A DNA stretch of 64,000 nucleotides from Phytopythium helicoides (taxonomy: Eukaryota; Oomycota; Peronosporomycetes; Pythiales; Pythiaceae): the NCBI GenBank assembly GCA_024867545.1, contig JANFNE010000007.1, forward strand, positions 806,001-870,000, written 5' to 3'. Under the pieces are notes generated by a model. The model saw only the letters and a program-made list of their open reading frames with translations, made no database searches and was not told where the DNA came from. The position numbers were made by a program, and so were the translations under genes. Positions 31,384 to 42,655 of the stretch are shown here, one piece after another. The first letter of the stretch is position 1; every line of letters begins with the position of its first letter.

Positions 31384-32818
31384 GTGTCGCGCGATAGACC
31401 AGTGTGCCTTGACGTTGCTGGTAGTGTTGGTGATGACGAAGAGTATGGGGAGGCGTGGGCGGGACGGGAGTCGAAGAGTCCAAGTCGAAGAGTCCAAGTC
31501 GAAGTCGTAGTCGGAGCCGAGATGGCGGCACAACCAGTCCATCGCTTCCGACGTGTAGCTGGCGCGGTAAGGCGCATCCAACTATCACGTGTCGCGCGAT
31601 AGACCAGTGTGCCTTGACGTTGCTGGTAGTGTTGGTGATGACGAAGAGTATGGGGAGGCGTGGGCGGGACGGGAGTCGAAGAGTCCAAGTCGAAGAGTCC
31701 AAGTCGAAGTCGTAGTCGGAGCCGAGATGGCGGCACAACCAGTCCATCGCTTCCGACGTGTAGCTTGCGCGGTAAGGCGCATCCAACTATCACGTGTCGC
31801 GCGATAGACCAGTGTGCCTTGACGTTGCTGGTAGTGTTGGTGATGACGAAGAGTATGGGGAGGCGTGGGCGGGACGGGAGTCGAAGAGTCCAAGTCGAAG
31901 AGTCCAAGTCGAAGTCGTAGTCGGAGCCGAGATGGCGGCACAACCAGTCCATCGCTTCCGACGTGTAGCTTGCGCGGTAAGGCGCATCCAACTATCACGT
32001 GTCGCGCGATAGACCAGTGTGCCTTGACGTTGCTGGTAGTGTTGGTGATGACGAAGAGTATGGGGAGGCGTGGGCGGGACGGGAGTCGAAGAGTCCAAGT
32101 CGAAGAGTCCAAGTCGAAGTCGTAGTCGGAGCCGAGATGGCGGCACAACCAGTCCATCGCTTCCGACGTGTAGCTGGCGCGGTAAGGCGCATCCAACTAT
32201 CACGTGTCGCGCGATAGACCAGTGTGCCTTGACGTTGCTGGTAGTGTTGGTGATGACGAAGAGTATGGGGAGGCGTGGGCGGGACGGGAGTCGAAGAGTC
32301 CAAGTCGAAGAGTCCAAGTCGAAGTCGTAGTCGGAGCCGAGATGGCGGCACAACCAGTCCATCGCTTCCGACGTGTAGCTGGCGCGGTAAGGCGCATCCA
32401 ACTATCACGTGTCGCGCGATAGACCAGTGTGCCTTGACGTTGCTGGTAGTGTTGGTGATGACGAAGAGTATGGGGAGGCGTGGGCGGGACGGGAGTCGAA
32501 GAGTCCAAGTCGAAGAGTCCAAGTCGAAGTCGTAGTCGGAGCCGAGATGGCGGCACAACCAGTCCATCGCTTCCGACGTGTAGCTGGCGCGGTAAGGCGC
32601 ATCCAACTATCACGTGTCGCGCGATAGACCAGTGTGCCTTGACGTTGCTGGTAGTGTTGGTGATGACGAAGAGTATGGGGAGGCGTGGGCGGGACGGGAG
32701 TCGAAGAGTCCAAGTCGAAGAGTCCAAGTCGAAGTCGTAGTCGGAGCCGAGATGGCGGCACAACCAGTCCATCGCTTCCGACGTGTAGCTGGCGCGGTAA
32801 GGCGCATCCAACTATCAC

Positions 32819-34663
32819 GTGTCGCGCGATAGACCAGTGTGCCTTGACGTTGCTGGTAGTGTTGGTGATGACGAAGAGTATGGGGAGGCGTGGGCGGGAC
32901 GGGAGTCGAAGAGTCCAAGTCGAAGAGTCCAAGTCAAAGTCGTAGTCGGAGCCGAGATGGCGGCACAACCAGTCCATCGCTTCCGACGTGTAGCTGGCGC
33001 GGTAAGGCGCATCCAACTATCACGTGTCGCGCGATAGACCAGTGTGCCTTGACGTTGCTGGTAGTGTTGGTGATGACGAAGAGTATGGGGAGGCGTGGGC
33101 GGGACGGGAGTCGAAGAGTCCAAGTCGAAGAGTCCAAGTCGAAGTCGTAGTCGGAGCCGAGATGGCGGCACAACCAGTCCATCGCTTCCGACGTGTAGCT
33201 GGCGCGGTAAGGCGCATCCAACTATCACGTGTCGCGCGATAGACCAGTGTGCCTTGACGTTGCTGGTAGTGTTGGTGATGACGAAGAGTATGGGGAGGCG
33301 TGGGCGGGACGGGAGTCGAAGAGTCCAAGTCGAAGAGTCCAAGTCGAAGTCGTAGTCGGAGCCGAGATGGCGGCACAACCAGTCCATCGCTTCCGACGTG
33401 TAGCTGGCGCGGTAAGGCGCATCCAACTATCACGTGTCGCGCGATAGACCAGTGTGCCTTGACGTTGCTGGTAGTGTTGGTGATGACGAAGAGTATGGGG
33501 AGGCGTGGGCGGGACGGGAGTCGAAGAGTCCAAGTCGAAGAGTCCAAGTCGAAGTCGTAGTCGGAGCCGAGATGGCGGCACAACCAGTCCATCGCTTCCG
33601 ACGTGTAGCTGGCGCGGTAAGGCGCATCCAACTATCACGTGTCGCGCGATAGACCAGTGTGCCTTGACGTTGCTGGTAGTGTTGGTGATGACGAAGAGTA
33701 TGGGGAGGCGTGGGCGGGACGGGAGTCGAAGAGTCCAAGTCGAAGAGTCCAAGTCAAAGTCGTAGTCGGAGCCGAGATGGCGGCACAACCAGTCCATCGC
33801 TTCCGACGTGTAGCTGGCGCGGTAAGGCGCATCCAACTATCACGTGTCGCGCGATAGACCAGTGTGCCTTGACGTTGCTGGTAGTGTTGGTGATGACGAA
33901 GAGTATGGGGAGGCGTGGGCGGGACGGGAGTCGAAGAGTCCAAGTCGAAGAGTCCAAGTCGAAGTCGTAGTCGGAGCCGAGATGGCGGCACAACCAGTCC
34001 ATCGCTTCCGACGTGTAGCTGGCGCGGTAAGGCGCATCCAACTATCACGTGTCGCGCGATAGACCAGTGTGCCTTGACGTTGCTGGTAGTGTTGGTGATG
34101 ACGAAGAGTATGGGGAGGCGTGGGCGGGACGGGAGTCGAAGAGTCCAAGTCGAAGAGTCCAAGTCGAAGTCGTAGTCGGAGCCGAGATGGCGGCACAACC
34201 AGTCCATCGCTTCCGACGTGTAGCTGGCGCGGTAAGGCGCATCCAACTATCACGTGTCGCGCGATAGACCAGTGTGCCTTGACGTTGCTGGTAGTGTTGG
34301 TGATGACGAAGAGTATGGGGAGGCGTGGGCGGGACGGGAGTCGAAGAGTCCAAGTCGAAGAGTCCAAGTCGAAGTCGTAGTCGGAGCCGAGATGGCGGCA
34401 CAACCAGTCCATCGCTTCCGACGTGTAGCTGGCGCGGTAAGGCGCATCCAACTATCACGTGTCGCGCGATAGACCAGTGTGCCTTGACGTTGCTGGTAGT
34501 GTTGGTGATGACGAAGAGTATGGGGAGGCGTGGGCGGGACGGGAGTCGAAGAGTCCAAGTCGAAGAGTCCAAGTCAAAGTCGTAGTCGGAGCCGAGATGG
34601 CGGCACAACCAGTCCATCGCTTCCGACGTGTAGCTGGCGCGGTAAGGCGCATCCAACTATCAC
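32819..34663 (+). repeat. four-unit higher-order repeat in satellite (820 bp)
   Basis: Units carrying the GTCAAAGTCG variant begin at 32819, 33639 and 34459, exactly 820 bp (4 x 205) apart, separated by three units without it. The next such unit comes after 1,025 bp (five units), where the pattern breaks. Confidence 0.85.
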
Positions 34664-36303
34664 GTGTCGCGCGATAGACCAGTGTGCCTTGACGTTGCTG
34701 GTAGTGTTGGTGATGACGAAGAGTATGGGGAGGCGTGGGCGGGACGGGAGTCGAAGAGTCCAAGTCGAAGAGTCCAAGTCGAAGTCGTAGTCGGAGCCGA
34801 GATGGCGGCACAACCAGTCCATCGCTTCCGACGTGTAGCTGGCGCGGTAAGGCGCATCCAACTATCACGTGTCGCGCGATAGACCAGTGTGCCTTGACGT
34901 TGCTGGTAGTGTTGGTGATGACGAAGAGTATGGGGAGGCGTGGGCGGGACGGGAGTCGAAGAGTCCAAGTCGAAGAGTCCAAGTCGAAGTCGTAGTCGGA
35001 GCCGAGATGGCGGCACAACCAGTCCATCGCTTCCGACGTGTAGCTTGCGCGGTAAGGCGCATCCAACTATCACGTGTCGCGCGATAGACCAGTGTGCCTT
35101 GACGTTGCTGGTAGTGTTGGTGATGACGAAGAGTATGGGGAGGCGTGGGCGGGACGGGAGTCGAAGAGTCCAAGTCGAAGAGTCCAAGTCGAAGTCATAG
35201 TCGGAGCCGAGATGGCGGCACAACCAGTCCATCGCTTCCGACGTGTAGCTTGCGCGGTAAGGCGCATCCAACTATCACGTGTCGCGCGATAGACCAGTGT
35301 GCCTTGACGTTGCTGGTAGTGTTGGTGATGACGAAGAGTATGGGGAGGCGTGGGCGGGACGGGAGTCGAAGAGTCCAAGTCGAAGAGTCCAAGTCGAAGT
35401 CGTAGTCGGAGCCGAGATGGCGGCACAACCAGTCCATCGCTTCCGACGTGTAGCTGGCGCGGTAAGGCGCATCCAACTATCACGTGTCGCGCGATAGACC
35501 AGTGTGCCTTGACGTTGCTGGTAGTGTTGGTGATGACGAAGAGTATGGGGAGGCGTGGGCGGGACGGGAGTCGAAGAGTCCAAGTCGAAGAGTCCAAGTC
35601 AAAGTCGTAGTCGGAGCCGAGATGGCGGCACAACCAGTCCATCGCTTCCGACGTGTAGCTGGCGCGGTAAGGCGCATCCAACTATCACGTGTCGCGCGAT
35701 AGACCAGTGTGCCTTGACGTTGCTGGTAGTGTTGGTGATGACGAAGAGTATGGGGAGGCGTGGGCGGGACGGGAGTCGAAGAGTCCAAGTCGAAGAGTCC
35801 AAGTCGAAGTCGTAGTCGGAGCCGAGATGGCGGCACAACCAGTCCATCGCTTCCGACGTGTAGCTTGCGCGGTAAGGCGCATCCAACTATCACGTGTCGC
35901 GCGATAGACCAGTGTGCCTTGACGTTGCTGGTAGTGTTGGTGATGACGAAGAGTATGGGGAGGCGTGGGCGGGACGGGAGTCGAAGAGTCCAAGTCGAAG
36001 AGTCCAAGTCGAAGTCGTAGTCGGAGCCGAGATGGCGGCACAACCAGTCCATCGCTTCCGACGTGTAGCTGGCGCGGTAAGGCGCATCCAACTATCACGT
36101 GTCGCGCGATAGACCAGTGTGCCTTGACGTTGCTGGTAGTGTTGGTGATGACGAAGAGTATGGGGAGGCGTGGGCGGGACGGGAGTCGAAGAGTCCAAGT
36201 CGAAGAGTCCAAGTCGAAGTCGTAGTCGGAGCCGAGATGGCGGCACAACCAGTCCATCGCTTCCGACGTGTAGCTGGCGCGGTAAGGCGCATCCAACTAT
36301 CAC

Positions 36304-36915
36304 GTGTCGCGCGATAGACCAGTGTGCCTTGACGTTGCTGGTAGTGTTGGTGGTGACGAAGAGTATGGCGAGGCGAGGGTCGAAGAGTGGAAGAGTGGAA
36401 GAGTCCAAGTCGAAGTCGTAGTCGGAGCCGAGATGGCGGCACAACCAGTCCATCGCTTCCGACGTGTAGCTGGAGCGGTGAGGCGCATCCAACCATCACG
36501 TGTCGCGCGATGGACCAGCGCAGCGCGCCTTGACGTTGCTGGTATCCGATAGTGTTGGTGGTGACGAAGAGTATGGCGAGGCGAGGGTCGAAGAGTGGAA
36601 GAGTGGAAGAGTCCAAGTCGAAGTCGTAGTCGGAGCCGAGATGGCGGCACAACCAGTCCATCGCTTCCGACGTGTAGCTGGAGCGGTGAGGCGCATCCAA
36701 CCATCACGTGTCGCGCGATGGACCAGCGCAGCGCGCCTTGACGTTGCTGGTATCCGATAGTGTTGGTGGTGACGAAGAGTATGGCGAGGCGAGGGTCGAA
36801 GAGTGGAAGAGTGGAAGAGTCCAAGTCGAAGTCGTAGTCGGAGCCGAGATGGCGGCACAACCAGTCCATCGCTTCCGACGTGTAGCTGGCGCGGTAAGGC
36901 GCATCCAACTATCAC
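36304..36915 (+). repeat. satellite subfamily B block 3 (196+208+208 bp)
   Basis: Same 196-208-208 order as block 1, beginning with the same A/B hybrid unit, so blocks 1 and 3 are probably copies of one rearrangement. They differ in the final unit (GCTGGCG here, GCTTGCG in block 1). Confidence 0.88.
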
Positions 36916-38890
36916 GTGTCGCGCGATAGACCAGTGTGCCTTGACGTTGCTGGTAGTGTTGGTGATGACGAAGAGTATGGGGAGGCGTGGGCGGGACGGG
37001 AGTCGAAGAGTCCAAGTCGAAGAGTCCAAGTCAAAGTCGTAGTCGGAGCCGAGATGGCGGCACAACCAGTCCATCGCTTCCGACGTGTAGCTGGCGCGGT
37101 AAGGCGCATCCAACTATCACGTGTCGCGCGATAGACCAGTGTGCCTTGACGTTGCTGGTAGTGTTGGTGATGACGAAGAGTATGGGGAGGCGTGGGCGGG
37201 ACGGGAGTCGAAGAGTCCAAGTCGAAGAGTCCAAGTCGAAGTCGTAGTCGGAGCCGAGATGGCGGCACAACCAGTCCATCGCTTCCGACGTGTAGCTGGC
37301 GCGGTAAGGCGCATCCAACTATCACGTGTCGCGCGATAGACCAGTGTGCCTTGACGTTGCTGGTAGTGTTGGTGATGACGAAGAGTATGGGGAGGCGTGG
37401 GCGGGACGGGAGTCGAAGAGTCCAAGTCGAAGAGTCCAAGTCGAAGTCGTAGTCGGAGCCGAGATGGCGGCACAACCAGTCCATCGCTTCCGACGTGTAG
37501 CTGGCGCGGTAAGGCGCATCCAACTATCACGTGTCGCGCGATAGACCAGTGTGCCTTGACGTTGCTGGTAGTGTTGGTGATGACGAAGAGTATGGGGAGG
37601 CGTGGGCGGGACGGGAGTCGAAGAGTCCAAGTCGAAGAGTCCAAGTCGAAGTCATAGTCGGAGCCGAGATGGCGGCACAACCAGTCCATCGCTTCCGACG
37701 TGTAGCTGGCGCGGTAAGGCGCATCCAACTATCACGTGTCGCGCGATAGACCAGTGTGCCTTGACGTTGCTGGTAGTGTTGGTGATGACGAAGAGTATGG
37801 GGAGGCGTGGGCGGGACGGGAGTCGAAGAGTCCAAGTCGAAGAGTCCAAGTCGAAGTCGTAGTCGGAGCCGAGATGGCGGCACAACCAGTCCATCGCTTC
37901 CGACGTGTAGCTGGCGCGGTAAGGCGCATCCAACTATCACGTGTCGCGCGATAGACCAGTGTGCCTTGACGTTGCTGGTAGTGTTGGTGATGACGAAGAG
38001 TATGGGGAGGCGTGGGCGGGACGGGAGTCGAAGAGTCCAAGTCGAAGAGTCCAAGTCGAAGTCGTAGTCGGAGCCGAGATGGCGGCACAACCAGTCCATC
38101 GCTTCCGACGTGTAGCTTGCGCGGTAAGGCGCATCCAACTATCACGTGTCGCGCGATAGACCAGTGTCCCTTGACGTTGCTGGTAGTGTTGGTGATGACG
38201 AAGAGTATGGGGAGGCGTGGGCGGGACGGGAGTCGAAGAGTCCAAGTCGAAGAGTCCAAGTCAAAGTCGTAGTCGGAGCCGAGATGGCGGCACAACCAGT
38301 CCATCGCTTCCGACGTGTAGCTGGCGCGGTAAGGCGCATCCAACTATCACGTGTCGCGCGATAGACCAGTGTGCCTTGACGTTGCTGGTAGTGTTGGTGA
38401 TGACGAAGAGTATGGGGAGGCGTGGGCGGGACGGGAGTCGAAGAGTCCAAGTCGAAGAGTCCAAGTCGAAGTCGTAGTCGGAGCCGAGATGGCGGCACAA
38501 CCAGTCCATCGCTTCCGACGTGTAGCTTGCGCGGTAAGGCGCATCCAACTATCACGTGTCGCGCGATAGACCAGTGTGCCTTGACGTTGCTGGTAGTGTT
38601 GGTGATGACGAAGAGTATGGGGAGGCGTGGGCGGGACGGGAGTCGAAGAGTCCAAGTCGAAGAGTCCAAGTCGAAGTCATAGTCGGAGCCGAGATGGCGG
38701 CACAACCAGTCCATCGCTTCCGACGTGTAGCTGGCGCGGTAAGGCGCATCCAACTATCACGTGTCGCGCGATAGACCAGTGTGCCTTGACGTTGCTGGTA
38801 GTGTTGGTGATGACGAAGAGTATGGGGAGGCACGGTCGGATGCGTTGTCGAGGCGAGGCGATGAAGAATGCGAGATGGCCAGCGCTGTGC

Positions 38891-39118
38891 TTTCGCCATG
38901 TACTTTCTCGACTTTTGGATTTTCAAACTGACGGGGAGCGGCGCACTTTCGCTGTGTTCCTTTTCGATGTTTGGAATCTCGAACTGACGGGGAGTGCTGC
39001 ACTTTCGCCATGTACCTTCTAGAAGTTTGGGTTTTCAAGCTGACGGGGAGTACTCCACTTTCGCTGCGGACCTTCTAGAAGTTTGGACTTTCGCCGTGGA
39101 CCTCCTAGACGTTTGGAT
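38891..39118 (+). repeat. 56-bp minisatellite next to the array
   Basis: Three full units starting at 38891, 38947 and 39003 (TTTCGCYRTG...CTGACGGGGAGYRSYSCAC) and one or two truncated, diverged units to about 39118. Unrelated to the 205-bp satellite; it begins about 60 bp after the array end. Confidence 0.85.
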
Positions 39119-39772
39119 TTCGATTTGGTGGCAAGTGCCGTACATTGCCATGTAGGTTCTCCAGGTTCAGATTTGAAATGGTGATATTGCCTGCCGGGGG
39201 CATCAAGGCCTCGTACGAGATTGTACAGTCGCGCATAAAAACAGACGCGTTGATCCGTTTTCTTCATTGATCGTTTCCTTCTCTCTGATCTCCGAAGACA
39301 AGCGCATATCAGAGTTGAATGGAGATATAGTATTTGATTACACGTAGTGAACTCTGGTCTTGTCAGAGCATCGCAAAATATGTACTGTATTCCATGAGCG
39401 TGCCACTTACAGCATTCGGCACTGCAAGTCAGTCGAAACCTGCCAAGCCGTCTTGTCAGTGTTACTAAGGGCAAGGTGGTCACGGCAGCAGCAGCTGATG
39501 CAAGAGCAGCCACTGCGTGCTGATCCACAATGGCTTTACCGCGTTTTGCATACCGTAGAAAGACTTGGGGCGGGGTAAACTCAAATTCGGATGTGGCCAG
39601 CTATCAAGTGCTCGTCGTTGAAACAAACGACCAGAGAGCGGATGACTCGCGTGGTTGCTGTACTAGCAATTGCCTGCGAGATCGTGTTGAGCTGAAGATA
39701 CCTCCGCTCGGCTTGCGATTGGTTGCCCGATCCGCCAATCCGCGCCCCTCACCAGAATGACCTCCAAGTAGT
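39119..39772. other. no gene recognised; possible old LTR remnant
   Basis: About 650 bp with no convincing coding sequence. Around 39230-39370 there is a TATA-like CATAAAAAC and an AT-rich stretch of LTR-like look (CTCTGATCTCCGAAG...GTAGTGAACTCTGG), but no paired copy or target duplication was found in the window. Confidence 0.3.
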
Positions 39773-40057
39773 ATGCTGCCTTCTATTCGAAAGGCTCCTC
39801 TCGACAATACAGTCCCCTGCAAACCCATGGCACCCTCAAACACCGAACGACGCCGTCGACCTGGACGCACCATCAATTCCGTTGCTGCTGCCACGAGATC
39901 GAGCCTGTACCTGTGGACGCTCAGACAGTTCGCACCAATGCTGGCTAACACCAAGGACGACAGTTACGATTTCAATGACGACAACGAAAGCTCCGGGTAC
40001 TACTCACGACCATTGTCAACACTCAAGAAGAGTGAGCTGGCGGTCCTGGACGCGTAG
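39773..40057 (+). CDS. hypothetical ORF or leftover exon
   Basis: 94 codons from an ATG. The second half is acidic and Ser/Tyr-rich (DDSYDFNDDNESSGYYS), then LSTLKKSELAVLDA, which looks like real protein rather than a chance frame. It ends 21 bp before the right-hand coiled-coil pseudogene, and a CTGAGTACAG just before that copy resembles a splice acceptor, so this may be an upstream exon of the same dead gene. No family is recognised. Confidence 0.3.
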   Translation: MLPSIRKAPLDNTVPCKPMAPSNTERRRRPGRTINSVAAATRSSLYLWTLRQFAPMLANTKDDSYDFNDDNESSGYYSRPLSTLKKSELAVLDA

Positions 40058-40078
40058 CTTGGCGTCCTCTGAGTACAG

Positions 40079-40624
40079 CTAGACGCTGAAAAAGAAGCTG
40101 GCTCACTCAAGCTTCAGGATGCACAGCGTCTCGCAGACAAGTAAAGCGACTCAAGAAACAGCTGCGTGGCAAAGGGGCCGAGTGTCCCGACCTATAGTCG
40201 CAGCCCTGCGTCTTCAAGCCATTCGCGGATACCGACGAGCGTCTGTACGAAATCGCACTCACGCGCGTGACTCATTTAGAGCGGATCAACTGTGAACTGC
40301 TGGTGCGCAACGTATGTGCGGCGAGTGCTCACGCTGATGATATGTGTGCGTTACAGACAAGGTTGGTACTACAGCGAGGGACAGCGTTGCAAGAGACCAT
40401 TGCGGAGGTCCAGACGGTTTAGGACGCTGCGGACGCGATAGAGCTACTCGGCAGTTAGCAGAAGCGGCGCTGGCGGTGGAGCAGTAGACAAATGGATCGC
40501 TTGCGCAGCGTGTCAAGGACCTGGAGAGTGATGTGCTCGAGCTCCTGATACAATGAGCAACCGCCAGTCGGCCGATGTGGCTGAACTCAACCTGAAGATG
40601 GAGGCGACGGAGCAGAAGCAGTAG
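40079..40624 (+). pseudogene. decayed coiled-coil gene fragment, right copy
   Basis: Direct-orientation duplicate of 2728-3277, clearly alignable over its whole length with many substitutions and small indels. Stops GTTTAG, CAGTTAG and GAGCAGTAG are shared with the left copy, and it has further ones of its own (for example CCTATAG). Homology starts at the same base after ACAG in both copies, which could be an old exon border. Together the two copies bracket the 37-kb satellite/transposon island. Confidence 0.75.
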
Positions 40625-40839
40625 CGAGTTGTAGTGTTATAACCCATTCGCTGACCTTGCATCTGCACCCAACAGTGCGAAGGCGCGCTGGAGGTAGATT
40701 GCTATGTGAATTGCAGAAGACGAAGAAGCTAGTACAATCAGTCAAATCAAATCCAATCAAATCAAAGACTCGAGGTCTTTTAGCAACTAAGCTCTGAGCT
40801 AGGCTTGGGATGCGATTGCGATTGCGAGCGGCGTCCAAT

Positions 40840-42464
40840 TCACACTGTAGAATAACCAAGTATCTTAGCAACTGTGGTGAACACCTCTTCACCCGTGTGC
40901 CAGGGAACGACTGTAGCATGAATTCGCTGCAGATCACCCTGAATTCGCTTCAGTAGCCCGTTTGATTCCCCGTTTGCCTCGTCGTCGCGAGCGAAGATAA
41001 TGTCGTTGCTACCAGCACGCCATGTCAGAGCGAAATTACAAGCTGGTTCGATGAAAACTCTCACCTGGTCATGCGGGTCGTGGGGCAGTAGTCTCCGGGA
41101 CCGTCGCCGACATACAAAACGCGCGAGATACCATGCTTTTGGCGGAGACGGTCAAGTTCGCGACCCTTGCACAAGTTCACAGGGCACAAGCGGGCATCCA
41201 TGCGGAGGATTGGCTTGATCATCGTGGTATGGACGAACGCGCAGGCTGACGCGACCATTTCGTTCCTCGAACCTCGACGGATTCGCAATGAGCTCATCCA
41301 CCATAGTCGCGATTCCGTTGTGCTCGAGCATGCTCTCGATAAAGACGGTGTTGGCGTCACTGATAACGGCAAGCACCACATCCTGATGCGTGCCAGCGAG
41401 TCGAAATGCGTCGAGCATGCGAGGCAGAGCTGGGATTCGAGCAAGAGTATCTCGGATCATCTGTGGAGTAAGCTCAGGTTTATCGCTTGCAACTCGCTGT
41501 AGGTGGTCATCCATGATCGACGGCCACGTTGGGCTTGACGTTGCCAGGATCACACGCAGTTCAGCAAGCAGCTCAGGATACACCTCTGTGAGAAAAAAGA
41601 CGTCCGAGTCGGCATTGACGAGCGAGTAGTCGAAGTCAAACGCGACTAGCGTCTTGCCATGAGTTCTCAACGGCTCGGGCACGGCACGTGGGACTCGAGT
41701 TAGCGTCGTGCTGAACTGGTCGAAGAAGTCATCGCCAGTAACCCACGGCAGAACTTTAGCGCGAACAGAGTCTGGACGAGCGTTGATGGCCGTCCATAGC
41801 TCGCACGCACTGCCTGGTGATCGGGTGGACCGTGGGAACACAACGTCAACTCTAGTTTCAGGCATGACACGTCAGTGTGCATCCAGTGTGATGGCTTTTC
41901 GAGCGCTCAACACGTACTCGGTGAGCTTGGTCGCTGAGCAAAAAGTCCCCGAGGCCGTCTCCACCAACATATAGTACTCGCTCGTACTCGTTCTCTCGGC
42001 GCAGCTGCTCTACCAGGGTTCCTGCAGCCTCGCTGGCGTCAGTCCCAGCGGAGTCGCGGCAAATCACTCTGCAACGACGCCCACCCACCTTTGCACAAGT
42101 TGCTGGGACAGCTTGCGCACCCGTGCGGCGCGGCGTGGAACGGGAGCACCTCGATCCTGTTCGGGTCTCTGCGTGCTCTCTCGTGGGGTTGGTGGTCACC
42201 TCGCCTCCAGAGCCGTCGAGCACGCGCGCATGGCGTTGGGCGGCAGGCGTCAACGTGGAGCGCGGACGCGTCGCTGAGGATCTTGACGTCCGCGCCGTGC
42301 TGCTGCGCCGCGAGGCGGACTGCCTCGAGCACCTTCGAGCTCACGGGCACGCCGGCCGCCGCCGCTCGTATCTGCTCGAGCGTGAGCTCCGGCCGCTCGG
42401 GCGGCAGCACGGCGTCGAGCTCTGCGAGCGCCTGGGCCAAGTCGAGCACCACGAGCACCGTCAT
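40840..42464 (-). pseudogene. decayed copy of the two-domain PHOSPHO-type phosphatase
   Basis: Same exon order as the intact gene at 46595-48309, but damaged. In domain 1 the frame from 42464 goes from MTVLVVLDLAQ straight to the helical cap, lacking about 40 residues including the catalytic DxDxS motif, and the region near 42200-42260 needs frame changes to follow its homologue. Domain 2 (to 41152 in one frame) keeps DFDYS but has an extra base near 41187, so the CPVNLCKG...YVGDGPGDYCP part is in another frame. A GT-AG intron then leads to the last exon (ends 40840). At least two breaks plus loss of the nucleophile of domain 1 argue for a pseudogene; the single-base break alone could be an assembly error. 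Confidence 0.75.
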
Positions 42465-42655
42465 GGGCGAATCTCGGACTGCCGCATGGCGAGCCGGCGC
42501 CTGGCGCGGATTACCACGGCGCGGGTCGGGACGAATCCGAGCGAATACGCTCACAAAACGTCACGCGCGGCCGTCGCGACGCTTTGTGAGCGCTTGTGTG
42601 ATTCAACGCGCACGCATACAAACGCGCATACGCTTTTCCGCCACGTAGCAGCACG

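Larger units (their letters stand above)
24624..38831 (+). repeat. 205-bp satellite array, right arm (~69 units)
   Basis: Continuation of the array split by element B; the first unit resumes with AGTGTGCC exactly where the left arm stopped. Most units are 205 bp, and three blocks contain 208-bp units. Variation is much greater than in the left arm: GCTTGCG/GCTGGCG, GTCGTAGT/GTCATAGT, GTCGAAGTCG/GTCAAAGTCG and GTGTGCC/GTGTCCC distinguish units. The array ends inside a unit at about 38831 (...GGGGAGGC). No genes lie in it. Confidence 0.97.

Noticed and set aside
3487..38761. Dozens of 203-codon - strand ORFs and 72- or 86-codon + strand ORFs, some SR-rich (SKSPSRSRSRSRDGG), across the satellite
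   Set aside because: The unit is 205 bp, so the frame shifts by one base in each unit. A stop in one - strand frame is met every three units, giving ORFs of exactly 612 bp. Identical peptides repeat because the DNA repeats; nothing indicates translation.
3472..38831. CRISPR-like array
   Set aside because: Units are fully repeated with no unique spacers, the period is 205 bp and the host is eukaryotic.
41152..42554. Two separate functional phosphatase genes on the - strand
   Set aside because: Exon-by-exon comparison with 46595-48309 shows one two-domain gene with deletion and frame breaks.
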